DNA of 64,000 bases. It comes from CAVZOY01 sp963777095 (GTDB lineage: Bacteria; Actinomycetota; Actinomycetes; Mycobacteriales; Geodermatophilaceae). A program made the translations under genes and the position numbers. The stretch lies in the NCBI GenBank assembly GCA_963777095.1, contig CAVZOY010000002.1, positions 62,001 through 126,000 of the forward strand, written 5' to 3'. Below, in pieces: positions 26,831 through 35,747 of this stretch; positions within the stretch are counted from its first letter, which is position 1; every line of letters begins with the position of its first letter. The notes beneath the pieces are model-generated. The model saw nothing but the letters and a program-made list of their open reading frames with translations, was not told the origin of the DNA and did not search any database.

Positions 26831-27283
26831 CTAGCGGCGCCGCGGCACGTAGCCGCCGACGAGCGCCGACATCAGCAGCGCGCCGTCGTCCGGTCCGACC
26901 GCCTGGGCGGCGTCGGCGAAGGCCTGCCATCGCCCGCGCTCGACCTCCGTGGGCGCGTTCTCGGCGCGGGCGGCCAGCTGCTCGAGCAGCCGGTCCCACT
27001 CCCCCTGCGGCGTCGGCCACAGCCCCGACAGTCGCCGGGCCTCCGGCGAGATCCCGGTGAACCGCACGATCTCCCCGGAGTAGTTCGTCAGCGCCTCGAC
27101 GTAGCCGGCCGCCAACAGCGCGCGGGCGGCGGCGACGACGTCGGCCTTGGGCAGCCCACTCGCCGGCACGACCTGGCCGAGGTACGGGGCACCACCCGAC
27201 GCCGGTTCGTCGACCAGCCGGGCGATCGCGCGCAGCACGGGCAGGTCGCGGGGAAACCAGGCGTCGTCCAGGGGGTCGCTCAC
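26831..27283 (-). CDS. Hypothetical winged-helix-like protein
   Basis: A 150-residue soluble protein. Residues 10-60 (DLPVLRAIARLV...GLPKADVVAAARALLAAGYVE) read like a winged helix-turn-helix with DNA-binding helix SGLPKADVVAAARAL, the rest is helical. No family recognised. GTG at 27283 has GGAGG 8 nt upstream, which fixes the start. Confidence 0.65.
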   Translation of the reverse strand: MSDPLDDAWFPRDLPVLRAIARLVDEPASGGAPYLGQVVPASGLPKADVVAAARALLAAGYVEALTNYSGEIVRFTGISPEARRLSGLWPTPQGEWDRLLEQLAARAENAPTEVERGRWQAFADAAQAVGPDDGALLMSALVGGYVPRRR

Positions 27284-27345
27284 CCCACCATCCTCCCCGC
27301 ACGGCCGAGAGCCCCGGTCACCGACGGGGGCAATACCGTCGACCC

Positions 27346-27580
27346 GTGGACGAGATGCGGGCGGCGGAGGTGGCCGAGGTGGCCGCCGGCGTCGTGCGGT
27401 GGGCGGTCGCGCGGCCCGACGTGCTGGCTGGCGGTCGAGTGCGGATTCGCGCCGCCGACGTGGGCCGCCGTTCCCGTCGACGCCGGAACCGGGCGCGTGG
27501 TCGCCGACGGCTTCGTCGTCCTGCACGACCCGTCCGGCCTGCTCGGACGACTCGTCCGGGCGGTGGCGCGGGAGTCGTAG
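27346..27580 (+). pseudogene. Small hypothetical protein (77 residues), one +1 shift
   Basis: GTG at 27346 starts VDEMRAAEVAEVAAGVVRWA; after a +1 shift near 27431 the frame continues WLAVECGFAPPTWAAVPVDA and ends LVRAVARES at 27580, 10 bp before msrB. The corrected product looks like a real soluble protein and the junction has the same character as the other +1 breaks in the window. Family unknown. Confidence 0.45.
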
Positions 27581-27590
27581 CGTGGACGGC

Positions 27591-28004
27591 ATGACGACGT
27601 CCGAGCAGCCCCAGGTGGTCAAGAGCGACGAGGAGTGGCGGGCGGAGCTCTCGCCCGAGGAGTACCGGGTCCTGCGCCAGGCGGGCACCGAGCGGCCGTG
27701 GACCGGCGAGTACGTGGACACGAAGACCGTCGGCGTCTACTCGTGCCGGGCGTGCGGCGCCGAGCTGTTCCGCTCGGAGACCAAGTTCGACTCGCACTGC
27801 GGCTGGCCGTCGTTCTACGAGGCGTCCGCCGAGGACAACGTGCTGCTGCGCGAGGACCGCAGCCACGGCATGGTCCGCACCGAGGTGCTGTGCAAGAACT
27901 GCCACAGCCACCTGGGGCACCTGTTCGACGACGCGCCGCAGACCCCGACCGGCGACCGCTACTGCATCAACTCGGTGTCGATCACGCTGGCGCCCGCGGC
28001 GTAG
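27591..28004 (+). CDS. msrB: Peptide-methionine (R)-S-oxide reductase MsrB
   Basis: A 137-residue MsrB that reduces methionine-R-sulfoxide in proteins, using thioredoxin. Structural zinc ligands are the CRAC and CKNC pairs (CxxC); the catalytic Cys is in GDRYCINSVS near residue 126, and the substrate pocket shows DSHCGWPSFYEA and HLGHLFDDAP. It starts at the ATG at 27591. It lies next to hemQ in convergent orientation, as msrB does in mycobacteria. Confidence 0.96.
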   Translation: MTTSEQPQVVKSDEEWRAELSPEEYRVLRQAGTERPWTGEYVDTKTVGVYSCRACGAELFRSETKFDSHCGWPSFYEASAEDNVLLREDRSHGMVRTEVLCKNCHSHLGHLFDDAPQTPTGDRYCINSVSITLAPAA

Positions 28005-28007
28005 GCG

Positions 28008-28046
28008 GAGTGGATTCGTCGGCGTGAGGCCGACGGATCTCCTCCA
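28008..28046. terminator. Bidirectional terminator msrB/hemQ
   Basis: Inner stem CGTCGGC/GCCGACG with loop GTGA-type, extended outward by GGAT/ATC and GGAG-GTGG/CCTCCAC pairs with bulges. It fills the gap between the convergent genes. Confidence 0.65.
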
Positions 28047-28766
28047 CTACGGCAGGTCGGCGACCAGCTCGCGCACCGGCTTGCGGACGCCGGTGTAGAA
28101 CGGCACCTCCTCGCGGACGTGCCGCCGCGCGGTCGAGGCGCGCAGCTCGCGCATGAGGTCGACGATGCGGTGCAGCTCGTCGGCCTCGAAGGCGAGCATC
28201 CACTCGTAGTCGCCGAGGGCGAACGAGGCGACGGTGTTGGCGCGGACGTCCGGGAAGCCGCGGGCCATCTGCCCGTGCTCGGCCAGCATGGCGCGGCGCT
28301 CCTCGTCGGGCAGCAGGTACCACTCGTAGCTGCGGACGAAGGGGTAGACGCAGACGTAGCGGCGCGGCTCCTCGTCGGCGAGGAAGGCCGGGATGTGGCT
28401 GCGGTTGAACTCGGCGGGGCGGTGCAGGGCCATCTGCGACCAGACCGGCTCGAGGCGCCGGCCCAGCGCGGTGCGGCGCAGCCGGGTGTAGGCCTCCTGC
28501 AGGGCCTCGGGCGTCTCGGCGTGCCACCAGACCAGCAGGTCGGCGTCGGCCCGGAGGCCGGAGACGTCGTAGGTGCCGCGGACGACGACGTCCTTGCCGG
28601 CGAGCTCGTCGAGCAGGCTCTGCACCTCGTCGGCCGCAGCCTGGCGCTGCTCGTCACCGAAGGGCCGGGCCAGCTTGAACACCGACCACATCGTGTAGCG
28701 GATGGTGGCGTTCAGCTCGTTCGCCCGCTTGCCGACGCTGCGCTGCTCGCTCTGCTCGTCGCTCAT
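28047..28766 (-). CDS. hemQ: Coproheme decarboxylase HemQ (chlorite-dismutase-like)
   Basis: A 239-residue HemQ that converts Fe-coproporphyrin III to haem b, the last step of the Gram-positive haem route. Motifs: RYTMWSVFKLARPFGDEQR, GTYDVSGLRADADLLVWWHA, YVCVYPFVRSYEWYLLPDEE (with the conserved catalytic Tyr) and FALGDYEWMLAFEADELHRI. ATG at 28766. The operon order hemE-hemG-hemQ on this strand supports the assignment, and a small ORF lies between hemG and hemQ. Confidence 0.95.
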   Translation of the reverse strand: MSDEQSEQRSVGKRANELNATIRYTMWSVFKLARPFGDEQRQAAADEVQSLLDELAGKDVVVRGTYDVSGLRADADLLVWWHAETPEALQEAYTRLRRTALGRRLEPVWSQMALHRPAEFNRSHIPAFLADEEPRRYVCVYPFVRSYEWYLLPDEERRAMLAEHGQMARGFPDVRANTVASFALGDYEWMLAFEADELHRIVDLMRELRASTARRHVREEVPFYTGVRKPVRELVADLP

Positions 28767-28800
28767 GAGGTCATTGTCCCGCGCGCCTCGATCGGAGGGA

Positions 28801-28963
28801 TCAGTCGGTGCCGGCCGCCTGCTCACGGGCGCGCTGGAGGAGCTCGGCGCGGGCCGCGCGGCAGTCGTCGCAGCAGGCCATCGAGACCCGTGTGGTGGAG
28901 ACATCGGGCGGGCCGACGCGCGGCCGGCCGGATGAGGTGGATCGGGTGGTGCACGGTTGTCAC
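28801..28963 (-). pseudogene. Possible small Cys-rich protein between hemG and hemQ, one +1 shift
   Basis: GTG at 28963 opens VTTVHHPIHLIRPAARRPAR; deleting one base near 28903 joins it to VSTTRVSMACCDDCRAARAE, ending EQAAGTD at 28801, a 53-residue protein with a CCDDC cluster. Without the correction, an ATG at 28881 still gives a 26-residue MACCDDC... peptide. Placement inside the haem operon makes a metal-related small protein conceivable, but no family was recognised and the ribosome site is weak. Confidence 0.35.
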
Positions 28964-29037
28964 CCCGAGCCCAACGGGAACGGGGATGCCCGCAGATGCC
29001 CCGGACGAGACGTGTCGTCCGCCACGTCGCAGCGGGG

Positions 29038-30405
29038 TCAGGCCAGGGCGTCGAGGGCGTGCAGGCCGTCGCGGATGCAGGCCGGGACGCCGACGCCGCG
29101 GAACGCCGCCCCCGCGATCGCCAGCCCGGGCACCTCGCTGACGGCCGCGCGCACCGCGTCCACCCGCGCCTGGTGGCCGACCAGGTACTGCGGCAGCCCG
29201 CCGCCCCAGCGCACGACCCGCGCGGCCACGGGCTCCGGCCGCGACAGCCCGAGCAGGTCGGCGACGTCGGCGACGACCGCGGCCGTCAGGTCGTCGTCCG
29301 AGCGCTGGAGCTCGGCCTCGGCGCCGTAGCGCCCCACCGACGCCCGCACCAGCAGCACGTCGGGCAGGGCCAGGTGCGGCCACTTGGCCGACGACACCGT
29401 CACGCCCTTGACGAGCCGCCCGGTCACCGGAGGAACGAGCAGCCCCGACCCGGCGTCGACGTCCTGCGCCGGGAACGCCATCGCCACCACGGCCATCGAC
29501 GCGTACGGGATCCCCGACAGCGGCTCGACCACGTCCGGCACGGCGTCGCCCAGCAGCCGCGCGGCCTTCGGCGCCGGCGCCGTGACCAGCACGCGGTCGG
29601 CCGTCAGCACGGACGGCGCCGCGACCGGTCCCACGGACAGCTCGAACCCGGACGCGGTGCGGCGCAGCGCGTGCGCGGGCGTCCGCAGCCGGACGTCGGC
29701 CCCCGAGGCCGCCACCAGCACGGCGGGCAGCGAGCCGAGCCCCGCCCGCACGGTGCGGAACACCGGGCCGTCGGCGTCCCCGCGGCTGCGCGCCCCGGCG
29801 TCCCGGGCGGCCGCCGCGGCGGCGAGGACCGACCCGGCACGGGGCAGCTCGGCGAACAGCGCCGGCATCGTGGCTTCGAGCGAGAGCTCGTCCGCCCGAC
29901 CGGCGTAGACCCCGCCGAGCAGCGGCTCGACCAGCCGGTCGACCACCTCGTCGCCCATCCGCTCGCGCAGCAGGGCGCCCACCGCGACGTCGCCCGACAG
30001 CGACACCGGCGGCAGCGCCGCCTCGCCGCGCACCCGCTCGACGCCGGCCGGGGTCAGCGCACCGGCCAGGCCCTCCCCCGACGCGGGCACTCCGAGCACC
30101 GTCCCCGCGGGCAGCGGGTGGCGGCCGTCCGGCAGCACCACGGAGGCCTGCAGCGTCGCCGGCGACACCAGCGAGTCGGCCAGGCCCAGCCGCTCGATCA
30201 GCGCGACCGCCTCGGGCACGCGGGCGAGCACGGCCTCCGCGCCGGTGTCGTACCAGTGCCCGGCGAGCTCGACGCGGTGCAGCTTGCCGCCGATCCGGTC
30301 GCCGGCCTCGAGCACGACGATCTCGTCGTCGGGACGGCGGCGCCGCCACTCGAAGGCGGCCGCCAGGCCGGTGATCCCGGCGCCGACGACGACCAGGCGG
30401 GTCAT
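29038..30405 (-). CDS. hemG: Protoporphyrinogen/coproporphyrinogen III oxidase
   Basis: A 455-residue FAD enzyme of the HemY/HemG (CgoX) family; in actinobacteria it oxidises coproporphyrinogen III to coproporphyrin III before iron insertion. The N-terminus LVVVGAGITGLAAAFEWRRR is the Rossmann FAD site, followed by EAGDRIGGKL; the middle has PLLGGVYAGRADELSLEATM and the C-terminus IAGAAFRGVGVPACIRDGL (second FAD site). ATG at 30405 overlaps the true hemE stop (ATGA). As written, a frame break in hemE makes hemE and hemG look fused; they are separate genes. Also called hemY in many genomes. Confidence 0.94.
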   Translation of the reverse strand: MTRLVVVGAGITGLAAAFEWRRRRPDDEIVVLEAGDRIGGKLHRVELAGHWYDTGAEAVLARVPEAVALIERLGLADSLVSPATLQASVVLPDGRHPLPAGTVLGVPASGEGLAGALTPAGVERVRGEAALPPVSLSGDVAVGALLRERMGDEVVDRLVEPLLGGVYAGRADELSLEATMPALFAELPRAGSVLAAAAAARDAGARSRGDADGPVFRTVRAGLGSLPAVLVAASGADVRLRTPAHALRRTASGFELSVGPVAAPSVLTADRVLVTAPAPKAARLLGDAVPDVVEPLSGIPYASMAVVAMAFPAQDVDAGSGLLVPPVTGRLVKGVTVSSAKWPHLALPDVLLVRASVGRYGAEAELQRSDDDLTAAVVADVADLLGLSRPEPVAARVVRWGGGLPQYLVGHQARVDAVRAAVSEVPGLAIAGAAFRGVGVPACIRDGLHALDALA

Positions 30406-31470
30406 GCCGAGGTCAGCTCGTGCACCAGCTCGACGACCCGGGTGAGCACGTCGCGGGTCGGTCTCCGGCAGAACGCCGTGCCCGAGGTTGAAGATGTGCC
30501 CGCGGGCGGCGCGGCCCTGCTCGACCACGCGGCGCACCTCCCGCTCGACGGTGCCGAGGTCGGCGAGGAGCACGGACGGGTCGAGGTTGCCCTGCAGCGA
30601 GTAGGAGCGGCCCACCCGGCGGGCGGCCTCGTCCAGCGGCACCCGCCAGTCGACGCCGACGACGTCCGCGCCCGCCAGCCCGATCAGCGGCAGCAGCTCA
30701 CCGGTGCCGACGCCGAAGTGGATCCGGGGCACGTCCCGGGAGCCGATCGCGTCGAAGACCGCCCGGGAGTGCGGCAGCACCCGCGCCTCGTAGTCGGCCG
30801 CCGACAGCACGCCGGCCCACGAGTCGAAGAGCTGCACCGCCGAGGCGCCGGCGTCCATCTGCACCTTCAGGAAGGTGGCCGCGGACAGCGCGAGCCGCTC
30901 CATCAGCCGCGCCCACGCCTCGGGCTCGGCGTACATGAAGGCCTTCGTGCGCGCGTGCTCCTTGGAGGGGCCGCCCTCGATCAGGTACGTGGCGAGCGTG
31001 AACGGCGCGCCGGCGAAGCCGATCAGCGGCGTCGGGCCCAGCTCGCGGACCAGCGACCGCACGGCCGTGGTCAGGAAGTCGAGGTGCGACGGGTCGAGCA
31101 GCGGCAGCGCGTCGACGTCGGCCACGGACCGCACCGGCTGCGCGACGACCGGCCCGACGCCGGGCTTGATCTCGATGTCGACGCCGGCCACGACCAGCGG
31201 CAGCACGATGTCGGAGAACAGGATCGCCGCGTCGACACCGTGCCGGCGCACCGGCTGCAGGGTGATCTCGGTGACCAGGTCAGGGTCCTGGCACGACTCG
31301 AGCATCGCCGTGCCTGCGCGCAGCGCGCGGTACTCCGGCAGCGACCGGCCGGCCTGCCGCATGAACCACACCGGCGTGCGGCGGACGGGCAGTCCGCGGG
31401 CGGCGCGTACCAGGTCGGAGTCGGACGGGGCTCCCGCGTCGGCAGGCATCGGGTCGGCAGCGGGGCTCAC
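30402..31470 (-). pseudogene. hemE: Uroporphyrinogen decarboxylase, one +1 shift near the 3' end
   Basis: HemE decarboxylates uroporphyrinogen III to coproporphyrinogen III. Visible: TPVWFMRQAGRSLPEYRALR (active-site Arg loop), ILFSDIVLPLVVAGVDI, IGFAGAPFTLATYLIEGGPS, GVDWRVPLDEAARRV and GHIFNLGHGVLPETDP. After TDP a single extra base (about 30453) diverts the frame; removing it gives the normal ending DVLTRVVELVHELTSA and a TGA overlapping the hemG ATG. GTG at 31470 is chosen for the GGGAGG 10 nt upstream; corrected length 355 residues. Confidence 0.93.
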
Positions 31471-31577
31471 GATCGTCGATCCTCCCAGACGCTCCGCGGG
31501 CGCTCCGCTGCGTCGTCCGGGGGTGACTCTGCGGCGCGTCGGGACGCGGACTCCGCGCGGCGACCTACCCTGCACGT

Positions 31578-32207
31578 GTGGAACCGCACACCCTGGCCCC
31601 TCCGGGGGCCGGCAGCGGCGGCGGCGACGCGGTCGACGTCCCCGCCCCGTTCCGCGCTGCCCTGGAGTCGTTGGCCCGCATACAGGCCCGTCCGGAGATC
31701 GTGCTGGAGCACATACCGGCCCCGACCCGCCTCGCCCCGTTCGCCCACGCGGTCGGCGCGCACGTCGCCGAACTGGACGGCGACGAGGAGGTCGAGATCG
31801 CCAGCGCGCGGTTCATCGTGCTCTACGACCCGGCCGGCCACGACGCCTGGCACGGGACGATGCGCTGCGTCGGCTACCTCTCGGCCGAGACCGACGAGCA
31901 GATGGTCGACGACACGATGTTCTCCGAGGTCGCCTGGAGCTGGCTGACCGACGCGCTGACCGAGTCCGGTGCCGTGCACCACGCGGTGGGCGGCACGGTC
32001 ACGCGGACGGCGTCCACCCGCTTCGGCGACCTGGCCGGCCCCGAGCACTCCGTGGACGTCGAGATGCGCGCGTCGTGGACCGCGGGCGACACCGACCTCG
32101 ACCGGCACCTGTCGGCGTGGCTCGACGTCGTCGGCACCGCGGCCGGACTGCCACCTCCCGGGGTGCGGCTGCTGGGCAGCGACCGGTCCGACGGCGAGAC
32201 TCTCTAA
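31578..32207 (+). CDS. DUF3000 domain-containing protein
   Basis: A 209-residue actinobacterial protein of unknown function. Recognisable core: FRAALESLARIQARPEIVLE, RLAPFAHAVGAHVAELDGDE, ASARFIVLYDPAGHDAWHGT and MRCVGYLSAETDEQMVDD. The GTG at 31578 has TACCCT about 8 nt upstream and no Shine-Dalgarno, so the mRNA may be leaderless. It is divergent from hemE and followed by RNase D, the same neighbourhood as Rv2680 in M. tuberculosis. Confidence 0.9.
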   Translation: MEPHTLAPPGAGSGGGDAVDVPAPFRAALESLARIQARPEIVLEHIPAPTRLAPFAHAVGAHVAELDGDEEVEIASARFIVLYDPAGHDAWHGTMRCVGYLSAETDEQMVDDTMFSEVAWSWLTDALTESGAVHHAVGGTVTRTASTRFGDLAGPEHSVDVEMRASWTAGDTDLDRHLSAWLDVVGTAAGLPPPGVRLLGSDRSDGETL

Positions 32208-32370
32208 CATCGATACCGACGGCGGCGCCCCGGCGCCGCCGCACCGGCGCCCCCGCTTCCCTCCCGTCGCGGTCCCGTCCGCGCGAGAACGGTCGGACGC
32301 CGGCGTCCGAACACTGCGGTCGCGTCCCTCCGGACGCGGCCGTCCGAAGACCTACGAAGGTGGACGGCAA

Positions 32371-33621
32371 CTGAGCACCGAGCCCATCGCGCCGGCCGAG
32401 GGAGCCACGCTGCCGGACGACGCCCCGGCCGCGGTTCCGCTGCTGGCCCCGCGCGACGGACTGCCCCCGGTCATCGACACCTCCACCGCGCTGGTCGAGT
32501 ACGCCGACGCGCTGCGCAGCGGGACCGGCCCGGTCGCCGTCGACGCCGAGCGCGCCTCCGGCTACCGCTACGGGCAGAAGGCCTACCTCGTCCAGCTGCG
32601 CCGCGCCGGCTCCGGCACGGGCCTGGTCGACCCCGTCCCGCTGCCCGACCTGTCGGCGATCCAGGAAGCGATCGCCGACGAGGAATGGGTGCTGCACGCG
32701 GCCAACCAGGACCTCCCGTGCCTCGCCGAGATCGGGCTGGTGCCCAAGCGCCTCTTCGACACCGAGCTGGCCGCCCGCCTGGCCGGGCTCCCGCGCGTGG
32801 GGCTCGGCGCGGTGGTCGAGTCGCTGCTCGGCTTCTCGCTGCAGAAGGGCCACTCGGCGGCCGACTGGAGCACCCGCCCCCTCCCCGAGGAGTGGCTGGT
32901 CTACGCCGCACTGGACGTCGAGGTGCTGGTCGAGCTGCGCGACGCACTCGCCGCGATCCTCGAGGAGCAGGGCAAGACCGAGTGGGCGCGGCAGGAGTTC
33001 GAGGCGATCCTCGCCGCCGGTCCGCCCGCGCCCAAGGCGGATCCGTGGCGGCGCACCTCCGGCGTCCACGGGCTGCGCAGCCGCCGCCAGCTGGGCATGC
33101 TGCGCGCGCTCTGGCAGGCCCGCGACGACATGGCCCGCCGACGCGACGTGGCGCCCGGCCGGGTGCTGCCCGATGCCGCGATGGTCTCCGCCGTCCAGGC
33201 CGACCCCCAGACCGAGGGCGCACTGCTCGAGCTGCCGGTCTTCCGCGGCCGGGCCAACCGCAAGCTGGTGGGCACCTGGTTCGCCGCCCTCGCCCGGGGT
33301 CGCGCCGTGCCGGAGGGCGACCTGCCGCCGCACAGCCGCACCGGCGACGGCCCGCCCCCGGTCAACCGGTGGGCCGACCGCGACCCCGCCGCGGCGACCC
33401 GGCTGCAGAAGGCCCGCACCGGCCTCGCCGCGCTGTCGACGCAGCACGCCGTCCCGGTGGAGAACCTGCTCTCCCCCGATCTGGTCCGCCGGCTGATGTG
33501 GTCCCCGCCGGAACCGCGCGACGCCGCGTCGGTCGCCGCCGCGCTCCGCGCCGGGGGTGCCCGCGAATGGCAGGTCGAGCTCACCTGCGACCTGCTCACG
33601 GAGGCGGTCACCTCCGCCTGA
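32371..33621 (+). CDS. Ribonuclease D family 3'-5' exonuclease
   Basis: A ~416-residue DEDD-type exonuclease with HRDC domains, acting in RNA 3' trimming. Exo motifs: GPVAVDAERASGYRYGQK (D-x-E), LHAANQDLPCLAEIGLVPK (H-x2-N-x-D) and EEWLVYAALDVEVLVELRDA (Y-x3-D); the HRDC part follows (LRALWQARDDMARRRDVAPG). No ATG, GTG or TTG sits at the expected start; the only plausible codon is CTG at 32371 (L-STEPIAPAEG), with GAAGGTGG 8-15 nt upstream. Either CTG is used or a base error hides the start. The homologue in M. tuberculosis is Rv2681. Confidence 0.9.
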   Translation: MSTEPIAPAEGATLPDDAPAAVPLLAPRDGLPPVIDTSTALVEYADALRSGTGPVAVDAERASGYRYGQKAYLVQLRRAGSGTGLVDPVPLPDLSAIQEAIADEEWVLHAANQDLPCLAEIGLVPKRLFDTELAARLAGLPRVGLGAVVESLLGFSLQKGHSAADWSTRPLPEEWLVYAALDVEVLVELRDALAAILEEQGKTEWARQEFEAILAAGPPAPKADPWRRTSGVHGLRSRRQLGMLRALWQARDDMARRRDVAPGRVLPDAAMVSAVQADPQTEGALLELPVFRGRANRKLVGTWFAALARGRAVPEGDLPPHSRTGDGPPPVNRWADRDPAAATRLQKARTGLAALSTQHAVPVENLLSPDLVRRLMWSPPEPRDAASVAAALRAGGAREWQVELTCDLLTEAVTSA

Positions 33622-33711
33622 GGACCACCGCCCGCGGGCCCGTTACCGGTTCGTGACCGTCGCCTGTGACGCTGTACCGCACAGGAACCGCGACGGGGCG
33701 GGAGGTGCGCC

Positions 33712-35658
33712 GTGCCGGACCGCGTGGAACGGCCCTTCGCCGACTTCGTCGCCCGCGAGCGCGACGACCTGCTCCGGCTGGCGGTGCTCCTCGAGGACGA
33801 CCGGGCCGACGCCGAGGACCTGCTGCGCGGCGTGCTGGTCACGGTGCGGGCGCGCTGGCGCCGGCTGGGGCGCCGGGACGACCCTCTTCCGGAGGCGCGA
33901 CGGCTGCTGGTGCGCCGGGTCCTCGCCCGTCGGCCGGCCGACGGTCCGCGCACGTCCGGCTGGGTGGACGACCCCTACGCCGGCTGGGACGTCGACCGGA
34001 ACGACGAGATCCGGCGGGCGCTGTCGGACCTGCCGGTGCCCACCCGGGCCGCCGTCGTCCTCAGCCTGTGGGCCGGGCTGCCCGACCGCGAGGTCGGCGA
34101 TCTGCTGCGCTCCCCGGAGGACACCGTCCGGGGCGAGGTGGTCGCCGGGCTCGCCCCGCTGCGCGCCGCACTCGCGCCGGTCGCCACGCCCTGGCACCTC
34201 GGCGCCAGACTGCCGGACGACGGGGAGCTGCGTGCGGAACTCACCGCCCTGGCCGACGACGGGGGTCCGACGGTCGAGCCGGCGGAGGCCGCTGCTGCCG
34301 CCGAGCGTGCGGTGGCCGCGCGACGACGGCGCCGCTGGCCGGTCGCCGTCGCAGCCGCCGCGGCCGCGATCGTGCTGGCCGTGCCCGCGCTCTCCGGAGA
34401 GGAACCTGCTCCGGTGCAGGCCACCCAGCCGCGGGACCGGCCCGAGCCGCGACCGGTTCCCGAGGCCGTCGACATCAGCGACCTGCCGACCCGCGGCTCC
34501 CTGGCCGGCGACGCCGCGTTCCTCGCCGGCCTCGTCCAACTGCCGTGGGAGAACGAGTACACCGGGGACTACCCGATGGACGTCACCACCGCCGAGGACA
34601 GCCGGCGGGTGCTCTACGCGGGCGACGTCCGCGCCGGCCGCTGGGCCCTGGTCGTCGGCCGCCCCGAGCCGGTGGGCCCCGTCGAGGAGGGCATCGGCGG
34701 TCCGTACATCACCGACGACCTGTTCATGGCCTGGTTCACCGGCCCGCGCGGGGCCGCGCCCGAGGACATGGCGATGAGCACGTACCCGTACGGGCTGACC
34801 CCCGACATGACACCCGCGCTGCTGGACCCGCCGAGCGGAACCCTCGTGATCATCGGCGCGCCCGGCGACACGGCCGAGGTGTCCGAGCGCGTCGAGATCG
34901 ATGCCGACGGGGTGGACTCCCGCACGTGGACGCCCGTGCCCATGGTGGACGGCATCGCCGAGGCCGAGATCGACCCTGTCGACCTGCCGTGGACGTGGGC
35001 GGTCAACTTCAGGATCACCCGCGACGACAGGGTGATCACTCCCTATCCCCCGGACGGCCTCATGACCATGGCGCCGTACGACGAGGTTCCCGACCTGGGC
35101 GTCCAGTACCCCGAGGGCCGACCCGACGCGCCGGGACGGCGGGCAGCGCAGTGGGGTGCCTTCATCAGCCTGTCGTCGCTGGGCGCGCCCACCGGCGACA
35201 CCGAGATCACCGCGCGGCTCGTGGAGCCGGTGCCCGAGCCGGGCGAGGGCACGGTCGCGCTGGTCACGGTCGAGCTGCCCAGTGGCGCCGTCCTGGTCAG
35301 CGCGCAGTGGGCGTGGGAGAACCGTGACGACATCCCGGGTGCCGCGGACTGCGGTCTCGAGGTGCGGCCTGCCGCCCCGCCGCCGGAGGAGCGGGTGTTC
35401 GTCGCCGGCTGCGAGCTCTTCGACCCCGAGACCGGCATGCCGCTGGGCAAGGTGCTGGCCGTCGCGGCTCCGGCCGAGGTGGCCTCCGTCCGGCTCTACC
35501 GGGGTGACGGCACCTTCGTCGGCGAGCACCCGGTCAGCGGCAGCACGCTGATCCAGCCGATGCCCGAGGGCACCCACACGGTCGAGGCCGTGACCGCCGG
35601 CGGCGTGTCGCTCGGGCGCAGCGAGCTGCTGGGCCACTGGTCGCCGATGACCGACTGA
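33712..35658 (+). CDS. Sigma-factor-like protein with a membrane anchor and extracytoplasmic domain
   Basis: A 648-residue protein in three parts. Residues 1-160 look like a shortened ECF/SigE-type sigma factor: a region 2-like start (FADFVARERDDLLRLAVLLE) and region 4-like LSDLPVPTRAAVVLSLWAGL followed by LPDREVGDLL. Residues 200-225 hold RRRRR then one transmembrane helix (WPVAVAAAAAAIVLAVPALS). Residues 230-648 are an unrecognised, probably beta-rich exported domain with few Cys. The key question is whether the N-terminal part still binds RNA polymerase; regions 2.3/2.4 appear poorly conserved. GTG at 33712 with GGGAGGTG upstream. It stands alone, closed by a terminator at 35691-35722. Confidence 0.7.
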   Translation: MPDRVERPFADFVARERDDLLRLAVLLEDDRADAEDLLRGVLVTVRARWRRLGRRDDPLPEARRLLVRRVLARRPADGPRTSGWVDDPYAGWDVDRNDEIRRALSDLPVPTRAAVVLSLWAGLPDREVGDLLRSPEDTVRGEVVAGLAPLRAALAPVATPWHLGARLPDDGELRAELTALADDGGPTVEPAEAAAAAERAVAARRRRRWPVAVAAAAAAIVLAVPALSGEEPAPVQATQPRDRPEPRPVPEAVDISDLPTRGSLAGDAAFLAGLVQLPWENEYTGDYPMDVTTAEDSRRVLYAGDVRAGRWALVVGRPEPVGPVEEGIGGPYITDDLFMAWFTGPRGAAPEDMAMSTYPYGLTPDMTPALLDPPSGTLVIIGAPGDTAEVSERVEIDADGVDSRTWTPVPMVDGIAEAEIDPVDLPWTWAVNFRITRDDRVITPYPPDGLMTMAPYDEVPDLGVQYPEGRPDAPGRRAAQWGAFISLSSLGAPTGDTEITARLVEPVPEPGEGTVALVTVELPSGAVLVSAQWAWENRDDIPGAADCGLEVRPAAPPPEERVFVAGCELFDPETGMPLGKVLAVAAPAEVASVRLYRGDGTFVGEHPVSGSTLIQPMPEGTHTVEAVTAGGVSLGRSELLGHWSPMTD

Positions 35659-35690
35659 AGAAACAGCTCACGGGCCCCGAACAGGCCGCC

Positions 35691-35722
35691 GGCCCCGGAA
35701 CCGTCAACACGGTCCCGGGGCC
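35691..35722. terminator. Terminator between convergent genes
   Basis: GGCCCCGG-AACCGT, loop CAAC, ACGGT-CCCGGGGCC: a strong stem with one bulge between the sigma-like gene and the convergent ABC permease gene. Confidence 0.75.
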
Positions 35723-35747
35723 GGGGAGATGCTGGAGCGGCCCTTCT

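Noticed and set aside
29038..31575. Single 845-residue HemE-HemG fusion protein
   Set aside because: The joint residues are non-conserved Arg/Pro sequence; one extra base explains it, and the corrected genes overlap by ATGA as in a normal operon.
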